A DNA stretch of 64,000 bases from Dactylosporangium fulvum. Lineage in GTDB: Bacteria; Actinomycetota; Actinomycetes; Mycobacteriales; Micromonosporaceae. Position 1 is the first letter of the stretch. Every line of letters begins with the position of its first letter. Where the stretch lies: positions 5,666,501-5,730,500 of the forward strand of contig NZ_CP073720.1 in NCBI RefSeq assembly GCF_025137375.1, written 5' to 3'. The notes beneath the pieces are model-generated. The model saw nothing but the letters and a program-made list of their open reading frames with translations, was not told the DNA's origin and made no database searches. Positions 32,436-41,412 of the stretch are shown here, in pieces. Made by a program: the position numbers and the translations under genes.

Positions 32436-33431
32436 CTACCGCGGCGCGGCCAGCGCCTCGCCCAGCGGCGTCCGGTAGTACAGCACCGAGCGGCCGGACC
32501 GGCGCCGCCGGACCAGTCCCGCGTCGAGCAGCACCCGCAGGTGCCCGCCGACCGAGCCCAGGCCGTGACCGGTGAGCGCGACGAGCTGCGTGGTGCTTTT
32601 CGGCGCGGCGAGGAGGGTGAGGACCTCGGCCCGCACCGGACCGATGAGCCGCGCCAGCGCGGCGGGCGGACGGCGGGCACCGGGGTCGGCGAGCCACCCG
32701 GTGCACGGGTAGACGATGGCGTGCACGTCCCCCGGTTCCTCCCACGCGACCCAGCCGCGCGGCCCGGTGGTCGGCAGGAACAGCAGGCGGCTGCCGGTGA
32801 TGTCGCGCGGCGGGTAGTCGTACGTGTTGATCTGCAGCCGGCCGTCGCCGAGCCAGCGCATGCCGGGCCGCATGCCGTCGAGGACCGCCGCCCAGCCGCC
32901 GCCGCTGAGCCGCTCGGTGCGGGCCACGATGTCGGCCTCGAACACGCGGCGGCGCCGGGGCCAGTCGGGCTCGACGGTGTGCCGCCAGACCCAGTCGACG
33001 AGCTCGACGGCTCGGCCGACGAGCCCGGGCTCGAGGAGCACCGGCGGCATCGGCCGGTCGAGGTCCTCGGCGATCTGCGCGCGGGCCTCGGCGTCGGCGG
33101 TGTCCGCGAGGGCACGCAGCTCCTCAGCGAACGTCGGTGCGGCCGTCCGCGGCGGCTTGACCAGGAAGTCGGCGATCCAGCGCGGCCGGATCGCGGTGTG
33201 CAGGAACGGCAGGGCGAACGGGTCGGCACCCCAGCGGTCCCGGAACGGCGGCAGGTGCGTGGCCAGCCATTCGCGCTGGCTCGCCGAGGTCGGGTGCTGC
33301 CCGCCGAAGGCCGCCAGACCGGCGACCGTCTCGGCCATCGGCGAGACGACGAACCGGCTGCCGGCCAGGGCGTCGGTGCTGATCCGCCACAGCCCCACCG
33401 TCGACCCGCCCCCGATGTTTCGTTCCAGCAC
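32436..33431 (-). CDS. ArsR-type winged-helix regulator with large N-terminal domain (DUF5937-like)
   Basis: 331 residues. The C-terminal 85 residues are an ArsR-type winged helix: LIGPVRAEVLTLLAAPKSTT, LVALTGHGLGSVGGHLRVLL, GLVRRRRSGRSVLYYRT. The N-terminal 240 residues match the DUF5937-like part of actinobacterial regulators divergent from MFS pumps. Start GTG 33431 lies 44 bp from the divergent MFS gene, the usual arrangement in which the regulator represses the pump. Confidence 0.82.
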   Translation of the reverse strand: MLERNIGGGSTVGLWRISTDALAGSRFVVSPMAETVAGLAAFGGQHPTSASQREWLATHLPPFRDRWGADPFALPFLHTAIRPRWIADFLVKPPRTAAPTFAEELRALADTADAEARAQIAEDLDRPMPPVLLEPGLVGRAVELVDWVWRHTVEPDWPRRRRVFEADIVARTERLSGGGWAAVLDGMRPGMRWLGDGRLQINTYDYPPRDITGSRLLFLPTTGPRGWVAWEEPGDVHAIVYPCTGWLADPGARRPPAALARLIGPVRAEVLTLLAAPKSTTQLVALTGHGLGSVGGHLRVLLDAGLVRRRRSGRSVLYYRTPLGEALAAPR

Positions 33432-33475
33432 GAAAGTGTACTGGCGGTGCCCGGGCCGCCCACAGACTGCCGATC

Positions 33476-34732
33476 ATGCGCACGTACCGGGAACTGTTCG
33501 CCCTGCCGGAGTTCTCCGCCCTGTTCGCGACCGTCTCGGCGCAGATGGCGGCGACGACGGTCAGCGGTATCGCGCTCGGCACCCTGGTCTACGCCGCCAC
33601 CGGCTCCCCGCTGCTGTCGGCGCTGAGCCTGTTCGGCGCGTCGTTCGCACAGGTCGTCGGCGCCGCCACCGTGTTGTCCGCGGCGGACCGGCTGCGGCCC
33701 CGCAGCGCGCTCGCCGGTCTGGCGCTGTTCACCGGCCTGACCACGGCGTGCCTGGCGCTGCCGGGCCTGCCGGTGGCGGCGGTGTTCGCGGTCGTGCTCG
33801 CCCAGGGCCTGGTCGGCTCGGTCGGCGGCGGCGTGCGGTACGGGCTGCTCGCCGAGATCGTGCCCACCGGCGGCTATCTGCTCGGCCGGTCGCTGCTGAA
33901 CATGTCCGTCGGTGCGATGCAGATCTGCGGCTTCGCCATCGGCGGCGTCCTCATCGCCGCGATCACGGCCCGGGGCACGCTGCTCGCCGGTGCCGGCCTG
34001 AGCCTGGTCGCGGCCCTCGTCGCCCGGTTCGGCCTGACCGCGCGCCCGCCGCGCGCCGCCGTCCGGCCCTCGGTCCGCGAGACGTGGCGGGGCAACCGGC
34101 GGCTGTGGTCGTCGCCGGCCCGCCGGGCCGTGTTCATCGGGCTGTGGCTGCCCAACGGGCTGATCGTGGGCTGCGAGGCGCTGTTCATCCCGTACTCCCC
34201 CGCGTCGGCGAGCGTCCTGTTCGTCGCCGCGGCGCTGGGCATGCTGGCCGGTGACACGCTCGGCGGACGGTTCCTGCCGGCGCGCTGGCGGCGCCCGCTG
34301 ACCACGCCGGTGCAGGTGCTGCTCGCCGCGCCGTACCTGCTGTTCGTCCTCGAACCGGCCGTACCGGTGGCGGTCGGGCTCGTGGTGGTGGCGTCGGTCG
34401 GCTACTGCGGCAGCCTGCTGCTCCAGGACCGGCTCGTCGCGCTGACCCCCGACGACCTGCGCGGCCAGGCGCTCGGCCTGCACACCTCGGGCATGCTGAC
34501 GATGCAGGCGGTGTGCGCGACCCTCGCCGGCACCGTCGCGCAGTTCCTGGCGCCCGGCCGGGCGATGGCCGTGCTGGCGGTGGCTTCGATCCTGGTGTCG
34601 CTGGCCCTGATCCCGGGCCTTCGGGCGCCGGTTACGATCGTCGGCGATGGTGGAGATCAGGCGGGCCCGCCGGGAGGACGTCCCGGCGATCGTGGTGATG
34701 CTGGCCGACGACCCGCTGGGCGCACGGCGTGA
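33476..34732 (+). CDS. MFS transporter
   Basis: 418 residues with about twelve hydrophobic segments; the two six-helix halves are separated near residue 200 (ARPPRAAVRPSVRETWRGN). No substrate-specific motif recognised; a drug or metabolite exporter is likely from its neighbour, the divergent ArsR/DUF5937 regulator. The last 28 codons are read in a different frame through the 5' end of the GNAT gene (86-bp overlap) and are Gly/Arg/Pro-rich, unlike a membrane protein tail. A natural 3' extension or an old frameshift could explain this. Confidence 0.85.
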   Translation: MRTYRELFALPEFSALFATVSAQMAATTVSGIALGTLVYAATGSPLLSALSLFGASFAQVVGAATVLSAADRLRPRSALAGLALFTGLTTACLALPGLPVAAVFAVVLAQGLVGSVGGGVRYGLLAEIVPTGGYLLGRSLLNMSVGAMQICGFAIGGVLIAAITARGTLLAGAGLSLVAALVARFGLTARPPRAAVRPSVRETWRGNRRLWSSPARRAVFIGLWLPNGLIVGCEALFIPYSPASASVLFVAAALGMLAGDTLGGRFLPARWRRPLTTPVQVLLAAPYLLFVLEPAVPVAVGLVVVASVGYCGSLLLQDRLVALTPDDLRGQALGLHTSGMLTMQAVCATLAGTVAQFLAPGRAMAVLAVASILVSLALIPGLRAPVTIVGDGGDQAGPPGGRPGDRGDAGRRPAGRTA

Positions 34733-35093
34733 ACGGCTCGACGACCCGGGTCCGTACGAGTCGGCGTTCGACGCCCTGGACGCCGATCCGGCGCAGCTGC
34801 TGGTGGTCGCCGACCGGGCCGGCGAGGTGATCGGCACCCTGCAGCTGACGTTCATCCCCGGCCTGGCGAGGCAGGGCGCGACACGGGCCCAGATCGAGGC
34901 GGTGCGGGTGTCCGCCGCGGCCCGCGGTTCCGGCCTGGGCTCGGACCTGATCGAGTGGGCGGTCGCGGAGTCCCGCCGCCGCGGCGCACACCTGGTACAG
35001 CTGACGTCGGACGCGAGCCGCGCGGACGCCCACCGGTTCTACGAACGCCTGGGCTTCAAGGCCAGCCACGTCGGCTTCAAGCTCGACCTGTGA
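34647..35093 (+). CDS. GNAT N-acetyltransferase
   Basis: 148 residues. N-acetyltransferase fold: VEIRRARREDVPAIVVMLAD at the N-terminus, then VIGTLQLTFIPGLA, IEAVRVSAAARGSGLGSDLI with the acetyl-CoA pyrophosphate loop RGSGLG, and YERLGFKASHVGFKLDL at the C-terminus. The small size and the RRRGAHLVQLTSDASRADAH motif match YjgM/AAC-like GNATs of unknown substrate. The start lies inside the MFS gene in another frame. Confidence 0.82.
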   Translation: MVEIRRARREDVPAIVVMLADDPLGARRERLDDPGPYESAFDALDADPAQLLVVADRAGEVIGTLQLTFIPGLARQGATRAQIEAVRVSAAARGSGLGSDLIEWAVAESRRRGAHLVQLTSDASRADAHRFYERLGFKASHVGFKLDL

Positions 35094-35100
35094 GCCTGAC

Positions 35101-35290
35101 CTTCCGGGCCGCCGTGCCGTTGTAGGGCTGGCCCCGCATGAGCGGTGAGCCCTGGTCGCGGCGTGGCCGACGGGCCAGTCGCACACCGCGACCGGGTTGC
35201 CGGACGTGACGGCACGGGCGGATGCGCCGCCGAGGACGAGCCGGCCGGCGCGACGACCGTGGCGGCGATCGCCGCGAGCATCCGGCGCTT
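35101..35290 (-). pseudogene. Possible frame-shifted small secreted protein
   Basis: Minus-strand sequence in three frames gives, in order, a signal-peptide-like start (MLAAIAATVVAPAGSSSA), a segment ASARAVTSGNPVAVCDWPVG, and a tail LMRGQPYNGTAARKVRLTG before a stop. Read with two frameshifts these would form a short exported protein with a Cys. No domain is assigned. This stretch plus 35291-35387, where I see nothing else, makes the gap between the GNAT and P-loop genes. Confidence 0.25.
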
Positions 35291-35387
35291 CCACGAGGAG
35301 CGTATGCCAGAGTATGCGCGCTTACGAGCGTCTATGAAAGGTGGCGAACGTCATGGATGCATCCTGAAGGGAGGGTGCAAGCGCGGA

Positions 35388-35933
35388 CTACACGACCCGG
35401 GTCGACGTCCAGGCGGCCAGGTGCCCGGCGACGAGGGCGACGCGCTCGTCGACCGGCGCGGGTGGGACCTCGACCAGCTCGTAGCCCTGCTCGCGGTACA
35501 CCTCCTCGTGGATGCGCTCGAAGCGCAGCGACTCGGTGTAGGAGATGCGGCGGGCCGGGGTCGGGGTGACAAAACCGAGCGGGCGGACGAGGAGCACCCG
35601 CCGGTCGTAGAGGCCGGCGGTCCGCTCGAGCTCGGCGTGCAGCCGGGCGGTCGGCTGTTGTCCACTGTAGACGGCCAGGGCGAGCGTGCAGACCGGCGAA
35701 CGGTCGAAGACCTGCACGGGCGCGACGGCGGTGAGCTGCCGGCGGCGCTGGAGCGCGGCGATCCGGTCGAGGAAACCGGCCTCGGTCCACGGCTCGGCGA
35801 CCCCGGCGGCCTGCCGCCGCGCGATCACGTCGGTCGCCGCCTCGGCCACGGTGCACACGCCGCGGGCCCGCAGCGCGGCCACGATCGTGGTCTTGCCGGC
35901 CCCGGGCGCACCCGTGAGCACAAATCTGCGCAT
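35388..35933 (-). CDS. P-loop ATPase (AAA_28-like)
   Basis: 181 residues. Walker A GAPGAGKTT (8-16), helix LRARGVCTVAEAATDVI, Asp/Arg-containing strand VFDRSPVCTLAL as Walker B-like, and a late ESLRFERIHEEVYREQGYEL. This matches a family of stand-alone NadR/AAA-type P-loop proteins that hydrolyse ATP or phosphorylate a small molecule; function unknown. A kinase of nucleosides or cofactors is the likeliest guess, by fold similarity only. Monocistronic. Confidence 0.72.
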   Translation of the reverse strand: MRRFVLTGAPGAGKTTIVAALRARGVCTVAEAATDVIARRQAAGVAEPWTEAGFLDRIAALQRRRQLTAVAPVQVFDRSPVCTLALAVYSGQQPTARLHAELERTAGLYDRRVLLVRPLGFVTPTPARRISYTESLRFERIHEEVYREQGYELVEVPPAPVDERVALVAGHLAAWTSTRVV

Positions 35934-35982
35934 GACGAAACACCACCCCTACGGAGGATGAAAGAGGATTAGCATCGGCCGG

Positions 35983-36720
35983 GTGGACGCGGCCATCGCG
36001 GGGATCGTCCGGCGCATGGAGGCCGGGCTGGAGCGGCTCGACGCCGGCGACGCACGCCGATTCTTCCACCAGACGTATCTGCGGACCACCCGCGCCGTCG
36101 CCGAGGAGATCGACCGGGGCGGGTTCCGCGACGCGGAGTGGCTGTCCCGGTGGGACGTCGTGTTCGCCGAACTGTACCTCGACGTCCTCGACGCCGAGCT
36201 GAGCGGCACGGGAGCCGTGCCCGGTCCGTGGCGGGTCGCCTTCGACACCGCACGGGACCGGCCGGAGCTGCCGCCGCTGCGGCACGTGCTGCTCGGCATG
36301 AACGCCCACATCAACTACGACCTGCCGCAGTCGCTCGTCACGGTGATCGACCCGGCGGGGTTCGACGACCCGGCGGTGCTGCGGGCGCGCGAGGCCGACC
36401 ACACGCACGTCGACACGGTGCTGCTCGCCCGGGTCGGCGCCGAGGACTCCCGGATGCGGGCGGTGTCCCGGGTGGGGCCGATCGACCGGCTCATGGGACC
36501 GGCGAACCGGGCCGCGACCCGCCGGGTGCTGCGCGAGTCCCGGGCGAAGGTGTGGCGCAACGCGACGGTGCTCGACCGGGCCCGCCGGGAGGGGCCACAG
36601 GCATACGCGGCGGTGCTACGACGGCTGGAGGACGCCTGCACCGCCAAGCTCGTCGAGCTGACCGCACCCGGCCCGGTGATGCTGCGGCTGGCCCGCCGCG
36701 GGTTCGGGGTGACCGTTTAG
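35983..36720 (+). CDS. DUF5995 family protein
   Basis: 245 residues from GTG 35983, all helical. The motif HVLLGMNAHINYDLP is the hallmark of this actinobacterial family of unknown function. Conserved His and Asn in that motif could bind a metal. It is followed 32 bp later by the molybdenum hydroxylase operon on the same strand, but that gap contains its own AT-rich start region (GGTAGGGTAGCGCACGC), so co-transcription is uncertain. Confidence 0.75.
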   Translation: MDAAIAGIVRRMEAGLERLDAGDARRFFHQTYLRTTRAVAEEIDRGGFRDAEWLSRWDVVFAELYLDVLDAELSGTGAVPGPWRVAFDTARDRPELPPLRHVLLGMNAHINYDLPQSLVTVIDPAGFDDPAVLRAREADHTHVDTVLLARVGAEDSRMRAVSRVGPIDRLMGPANRAATRRVLRESRAKVWRNATVLDRARREGPQAYAAVLRRLEDACTAKLVELTAPGPVMLRLARRGFGVTV

Positions 36721-36752
36721 GGCCGGTTCGGTAGGGTAGCGCACGCTCCATC

Positions 36753-37208
36753 ATGAACGAGATCACGCTGACCACGACCGTCAACGGCCGGACCGAACAG
36801 CTGCGGGTCGACGCGGGGGTGACACTCCTCGACGCGCTGCGCGACCGGCTCGGGCTGACCGGGACGAAAAAGGGCTGCGACCAGGGCGCCTGCGGGGCGT
36901 GCACGGTGCACGTGGACGGGCGGCGCGTGCTGTCCTGCCTCACCCTCGCCGCGCAGGTCGACGGCCGCGAGGTGCTGACCGTCGAGGGGCTCGGCGGCGG
37001 CCACCCGGTGCAGGAGGCGTTCATCCGGCACGACGCCTTCCAGTGCGGGTACTGCACACCGGGGCAGGTGCTGTCGGCGATCGCGCTGCTCGACGAGGGA
37101 CGGGCCGGCAGCGACGACGACATCCGCGAGTTCATGAGCGGCAACCTGTGCCGCTGCGGCGCGTACCCGAATATCGTCGCCGCGATCCGTGAGGTCGCCG
37201 GGCGATGA
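36753..37208 (+). CDS. Molybdenum hydroxylase [2Fe-2S] subunit (PaoA/YagT-like)
   Basis: 151 residues. N-terminal plant-type ferredoxin with C42, C47, C50, C62 and the helical second cluster domain with C98, C101, C133, C135 (QCGYCTPG, CRCGAYPNI). It transfers electrons from the molybdenum site to FAD in xanthine-dehydrogenase-family enzymes. E. coli PaoA has a Tat signal; this protein begins directly with MNEITLTTTVNG and so should stay in the cytoplasm. Overlaps the FAD subunit by 4 bp. Confidence 0.9.
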   Translation: MNEITLTTTVNGRTEQLRVDAGVTLLDALRDRLGLTGTKKGCDQGACGACTVHVDGRRVLSCLTLAAQVDGREVLTVEGLGGGHPVQEAFIRHDAFQCGYCTPGQVLSAIALLDEGRAGSDDDIREFMSGNLCRCGAYPNIVAAIREVAGR

Positions 37209-38194
37209 CCATCACCTACACCCGTGCCGACGACGCGGACACCGCGATCGCCACCGTCAGCGCCGACCCGGAGGCCGCGTACCTCGCCGGCGGCACCACG
37301 GAGGTCGACCTCGTCCTCAAGGACGGCGTCGTCGCGCCGCGGCGGCTCGTGGACATCAGCCGCCTGCCGCTCAAGGGGGTCGTGGCCGCCGGCGACACGG
37401 TCCGGATCGGCGCCACCACGACCATGGAGGAGACCGCCACCGATCCCGCCGTGGCCCGCCTGCTGCCGATGGTCCGCTCGTCGCTGCTGCAGGGCGCGTC
37501 CGTACAGCTGCGCAACATGGCGACGATCGGCGGCAACCTGCTGCAGCGCACGCGGTGCCGGTACTTCCGGGATCCCGCCGTGGCGGCGTGCAACAAGCGC
37601 GACCCGGGCAGCGGCTGCGCGGCCGTCGAGGGTGTCGCCCGCATGCACGCGATCCTCGGCGCGTCACCGGCGTGCATCGCGCTGCACGCCTCGGACCTGG
37701 CGGTCGCGCTGACGGCCCTCGGCTCGATCGTGCACCTGCGGTCCGGCCAGGGACCGCGCAAGGTGCCGCTGACCGAGTTCTACCACCAGGCGGGCACCAC
37801 CCCGGACCGGGAGACGGTGCTGCGCCACGGTGAGCTCGTCACCGAGGTCGAGATCCCGCTGCCGCCGCCGCAGGCGCGCACGACCTACCTGAAGGTCCGC
37901 GACCGCGCCTCGTACGAGTTCGCGCTGACCTCGGCGGCCGTGGTCACGGTCGTGGAGGACGGCGTCGTCCGGTCGGCCCGCATCGCGCTCGGCGGCGTCG
38001 GCACCGTGCCCTGGCGGGCCTGGGACGCCGAGGAGACGCTGCGGGACGCGCCGGTCGGCGAGGCGTCGTTCCGGGCCGCGGCCGAGGCGGCGGTGCAGCA
38101 CCCGTTCACGGTGCCCGGCACCGAGTTCAAGGTGGAGCTGGCCAAGCGCACGCTGGTCCGGGCGCTGCGCGTGACGACGGGAGCAGGCTGGTGA
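37205..38194 (+). CDS. Molybdenum hydroxylase FAD subunit (PaoB/YagS-like)
   Basis: 329 residues. FAD-binding PCMH-type domain with AYLAGGTTEVDLVLKDG, NMATIGGNLLQRTRCRYFRD. The insertion CRYFRDPAVAACNKRDPGSG plus C corresponds to the extra [4Fe-4S] site that E. coli PaoB carries in its FAD subunit, which distinguishes this from ordinary xanthine dehydrogenase. C-terminal CO-dehydrogenase flavoprotein domain. 4-bp overlaps at both ends show a tightly coupled operon. Confidence 0.9.
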   Translation: MTITYTRADDADTAIATVSADPEAAYLAGGTTEVDLVLKDGVVAPRRLVDISRLPLKGVVAAGDTVRIGATTTMEETATDPAVARLLPMVRSSLLQGASVQLRNMATIGGNLLQRTRCRYFRDPAVAACNKRDPGSGCAAVEGVARMHAILGASPACIALHASDLAVALTALGSIVHLRSGQGPRKVPLTEFYHQAGTTPDRETVLRHGELVTEVEIPLPPPQARTTYLKVRDRASYEFALTSAAVVTVVEDGVVRSARIALGGVGTVPWRAWDAEETLRDAPVGEASFRAAAEAAVQHPFTVPGTEFKVELAKRTLVRALRVTTGAGW

Positions 38195-40398
38195 CGACCG
38201 TCGAACGGCCCCGGGTGCTCGGGGCCGGCACAGACCGCGTCGACGGTCCGCAGAAGGCCGCCGGCAGCGCGCCCTACCCGTCCGACGTCTCGTACCCGGG
38301 CATGGTGCACGCGGCGCTGGTCCGCAGCAGCATCGCGGCCGGGCGGGTCGTCGGCATCAACACGTCACGGGCCGAGGCCGCGCCGGGGGTCCTCGCCGTC
38401 ATCACACCGGACAACGCGCCGCGGATCGAGCGGGCGCCGGACACGCCGATCTGGCGCCAGCCGCCACCGCCGCTGCAGCGGCACACGATCGTCCACCACG
38501 GCCAGTACGTCGGGGTGGTCGTCGCCGACACCGTCGAGGAGGCCACCGCGGCCGCCCGGCTGGTCGACGTGGCGTACGAGCCGACGGACGCGGTGCTGTC
38601 GCTGGACGACCCGCGGGCGATCACCGTCGACGACCCGTTCGGCAGCAACCGGCACCGGGGTGACGTCATGGGCGGGTTCGCCGCCGCCGACGTGATCTTC
38701 GACGGCGAGTACGTCACCCCCGACGAGACGAACAATCCGATGGGCCTGTTCTGCACCGTGGCCGCCTGGGACGGCGACCGGCTCACCGTCCACGACGCGA
38801 CGCAGTGGCCGGACTCGACGCGCGCCGCGCTCGCCGGCGCGTTCTGCGTCCCGGAGACCGGGATCCGGGTCCTCGCCCCGTACGTCGGCGGCGGGTTCGG
38901 CGCGGGCCTGCGGGTCTGGCCGCACACCGTCCTCGCCGCGATGGCGGCCCGGATGGTCGGGCGGCCGGTCAAGCTGACCCTGACCCGCCCGCAGATGTTC
39001 ACCGGTGTCGGCCACCGTCCGGCCACGGTGCAGCGGCTCCGCATCGGCGCCCGCAACGACGGCACGCTGACGGCGATCGAGCACGAGTCCGTGCAGCCGG
39101 TCGCCGTCGACGACGACAACATCGCCGAGTCGGTGACGACCGTGTCGGCCGTCGGCTACGCCTGCCCGAACGTGGTCAACATCGACCGGCAGCGGCGGCT
39201 GAACATCCCGGTGCCGACCTCGATGCGGGGCCCGGGCGACGCGCAGGGCCACTTCGCCCTCGAGTGCGCCATGGACGAACTCGCGTACCAGCTGGGCATC
39301 GACCCGGTCGAGCTGCGGCTGCGCAACTACGCCGAGGAGCATCCGCAGCTGGGGCTGCCCTGGTCGAGCAAGGCGCTGCGGGAGTGCTACGAGGTGGGCG
39401 CCGAACGGTTCGGCTGGTGGGACCGCAACCCGACGCCGCGCTCGATGCGACGCGACGGCGTGCTCGTCGGCTGGGGCATGGCCGGCGTGAGCTTCTTCTG
39501 GTTCCAGGCACCGTGCGACGCCCGCGCGTCGATCGACCGCGAGGGGCGCGCGTTCGTGCGCAGCGCCGCGACCGACATCGGCACCGGCACGTACACGGTG
39601 ATGACCCAGCTGTCCGCGGACCGGCTCGGGCTGCGGCCGGACCAGGTCCGCATGGGGCTCGGGGACACCGACCTGCCGTCCGCGCCGCCGCAGGGCGGCT
39701 CCGGGATGACCGCGTCGCTCGGCAGCGCGATCCACGCCGCCTCGCGGAACCTCATCCAGGCGTTCCTGGACCTGGTCGCCGACGACGTCGCCTCGCCGCT
39801 GCGCGGCCTGACCGCCGCCGACGTGACCGCCGTCGACGGCCGGCTCCAGCGCAACGACGACCCGACCCGCGGCGAGTCGTACCGCGAGATCCTCGACCGG
39901 CACGACCGCGCCGAACTGTCCGCGAACGGGTCCTCCGTCCCGGCGAAGCCCGAGGAGCTCGGCCTCGCGCCGGCCGGGCCGTTCGCCGCCCGGTTCGTCG
40001 AGGTCCACGTCGACCCGGACCTCGACCGGATCAAGGTCGCCCGCCTGGTGTCCGTGGTGGACGCCGGGCGGATCCTCAACCGGAAGACGGCGCGCAGCCA
40101 GATCGTCGGCGGCACGGTCGGCGGCATCGGCATGGCGCTGCTGGAGGAGACGGTCACCGACCCGACCGGCCGGATCGCCAACGCCACGTTCGGCGACTAT
40201 CTGATCCCGGTCAACGCCGACGTGCCCGACCTCGACGTCGTGTTCGTCGGCGAGCCGGACCGGTTCAACCCGGTCGGGGTCAAGGGCGTCGGCGAGATCG
40301 GCCTGGTCGGGGTCGCGCCGGCCATCGCCAACGCGGTCTTCCACGCCACCGGCCGCCGTGTGCGGAGCCTGCCGCTGACGCTCGACAAACTCCTGTGA
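38191..40398 (+). CDS. Molybdenum hydroxylase catalytic subunit (PaoC/YagR-like)
   Basis: 735 residues of the xanthine dehydrogenase/aldehyde oxidase large-subunit family. Landmarks: VGGGFGAGLRVWPHTVLAA (Moco-binding loop), GPGDAQGHFALECAMDELAY, GGSGMTASLGSAIHAA and the C-terminal GVKGVGEIGLVG with the catalytic Glu. With the two preceding genes it makes a heterotrimeric Mo enzyme, most like the aldehyde oxidoreductase PaoABC. The substrate cannot be read from sequence. No PaoD/XdhC chaperone follows; the next gene lies on the opposite strand. Confidence 0.9.
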   Translation: MTTVERPRVLGAGTDRVDGPQKAAGSAPYPSDVSYPGMVHAALVRSSIAAGRVVGINTSRAEAAPGVLAVITPDNAPRIERAPDTPIWRQPPPPLQRHTIVHHGQYVGVVVADTVEEATAAARLVDVAYEPTDAVLSLDDPRAITVDDPFGSNRHRGDVMGGFAAADVIFDGEYVTPDETNNPMGLFCTVAAWDGDRLTVHDATQWPDSTRAALAGAFCVPETGIRVLAPYVGGGFGAGLRVWPHTVLAAMAARMVGRPVKLTLTRPQMFTGVGHRPATVQRLRIGARNDGTLTAIEHESVQPVAVDDDNIAESVTTVSAVGYACPNVVNIDRQRRLNIPVPTSMRGPGDAQGHFALECAMDELAYQLGIDPVELRLRNYAEEHPQLGLPWSSKALRECYEVGAERFGWWDRNPTPRSMRRDGVLVGWGMAGVSFFWFQAPCDARASIDREGRAFVRSAATDIGTGTYTVMTQLSADRLGLRPDQVRMGLGDTDLPSAPPQGGSGMTASLGSAIHAASRNLIQAFLDLVADDVASPLRGLTAADVTAVDGRLQRNDDPTRGESYREILDRHDRAELSANGSSVPAKPEELGLAPAGPFAARFVEVHVDPDLDRIKVARLVSVVDAGRILNRKTARSQIVGGTVGGIGMALLEETVTDPTGRIANATFGDYLIPVNADVPDLDVVFVGEPDRFNPVGVKGVGEIGLVGVAPAIANAVFHATGRRVRSLPLTLDKLL

Positions 40399-40440
40399 CC
40401 GCATGCGGACCTCGCCGACCGCGCTGAGGTGGCAGTCCGC

Positions 40441-41382
40441 TCACCCGGACGCCAGTGCGCCCAGATCCGGGTGGGCGAAGAGGCCGGGCAGGCCGCCGGT
40501 GTGCAGGAACACGGTCCGGTCACCGGGGCGGATGCGGCCGTCGGCGACGCAGGCGCGCAGCCCCGCGAGCGCCCGGCCGGTGTACGTCGGGTCGAGGAAC
40601 AGGCCCTCGGTCCGCGCCGCGAGGCGCAGCGCGGCACGGGCCCCGGGCGCCAGATGGGCGTAGCCGGCCCCGACCTGCCCGCGGTCGAGGTGGGGCGGCT
40701 CCGTCCGGACGCCCATGCCGTCGAGCAGCTCCCGCAGCGTGCGGTACGGGTCCGGCACGGCACCGACGTCGACGCCGATCACCCGTTCGGCGCCGAGCCC
40801 CGCGACGAGGCCCGCCGTCGTCCCGCCGGAGCCGAACGCGACCACGACCCGGTCGAGGTCCGGCAGCTGGTCGCGGAGCTCGGCGGCGCAGTCGAGATAC
40901 CCCCGGGCGCTGTACGGGCTGGAGCCGCCGAACGGGATCACGTGCGGCACACCCCCGTCGTCGCGGATACGGCGCTCCTCGGCGGCGATCAGGCCGTACA
41001 ACTCCTGGGGTGTGCTCTTGCCGGACCAGACGACGCGGGCACCGGCGAGCCGGTCGAGCACCAGGTTGCCCTGCGGCGCCGGTGGCTCCTCGCCGCCGAG
41101 CACGAGGACCGCCTCGAGCCCGAGGCGGGCGGCCGCGGCGGCGGTCAGGCGGGCGTGGTTGCTCTGGGCGGCGCCGGTGGTGACGAGATGGGTGGCGCCC
41201 GCCTCGAGGGCCTGCGCGCAGGAGTACTGCAGCTTGCGGACCTTGTTGCCGCCACCGCCGAGGCCGGTGAGGTCGTCGCGCTTGATCCACAGCCGCTCCA
41301 GCCCGACGGCCTCGGCCAGGCGGGGCGCGGGCTCGATCGGCGTGGGCAGGCTGCCGAAGATCGGGGTCGACACGGGCTGCAC
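40441..41382 (-). CDS. D-cysteine desulfhydrase / ACC deaminase-family PLP enzyme
   Basis: 313 residues of the tryptophan-synthase-beta fold II PLP family. Cofactor Lys in GGGGNKVRKLQY, AAQSNHARLTAAAAA, and phosphate-binding FGSGGTTAGLVAGL. TGLGGGGNK and PYSARGYLDCAAELRD fit D-cysteine desulfhydrase (DcyD/YedO). ACC deaminases share the fold and cannot be ruled out. Expected reaction: D-cysteine to pyruvate, sulfide and ammonia in the cytoplasm. GTG start at 41382. Divergent from the GNAT gene. Confidence 0.85.
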   Translation of the reverse strand: MQPVSTPIFGSLPTPIEPAPRLAEAVGLERLWIKRDDLTGLGGGGNKVRKLQYSCAQALEAGATHLVTTGAAQSNHARLTAAAAARLGLEAVLVLGGEEPPAPQGNLVLDRLAGARVVWSGKSTPQELYGLIAAEERRIRDDGGVPHVIPFGGSSPYSARGYLDCAAELRDQLPDLDRVVVAFGSGGTTAGLVAGLGAERVIGVDVGAVPDPYRTLRELLDGMGVRTEPPHLDRGQVGAGYAHLAPGARAALRLAARTEGLFLDPTYTGRALAGLRACVADGRIRPGDRTVFLHTGGLPGLFAHPDLGALASG

Positions 41383-41412
41383 GTTACCCGCCCGCGCTAG
41401 GGTTCACAGATC

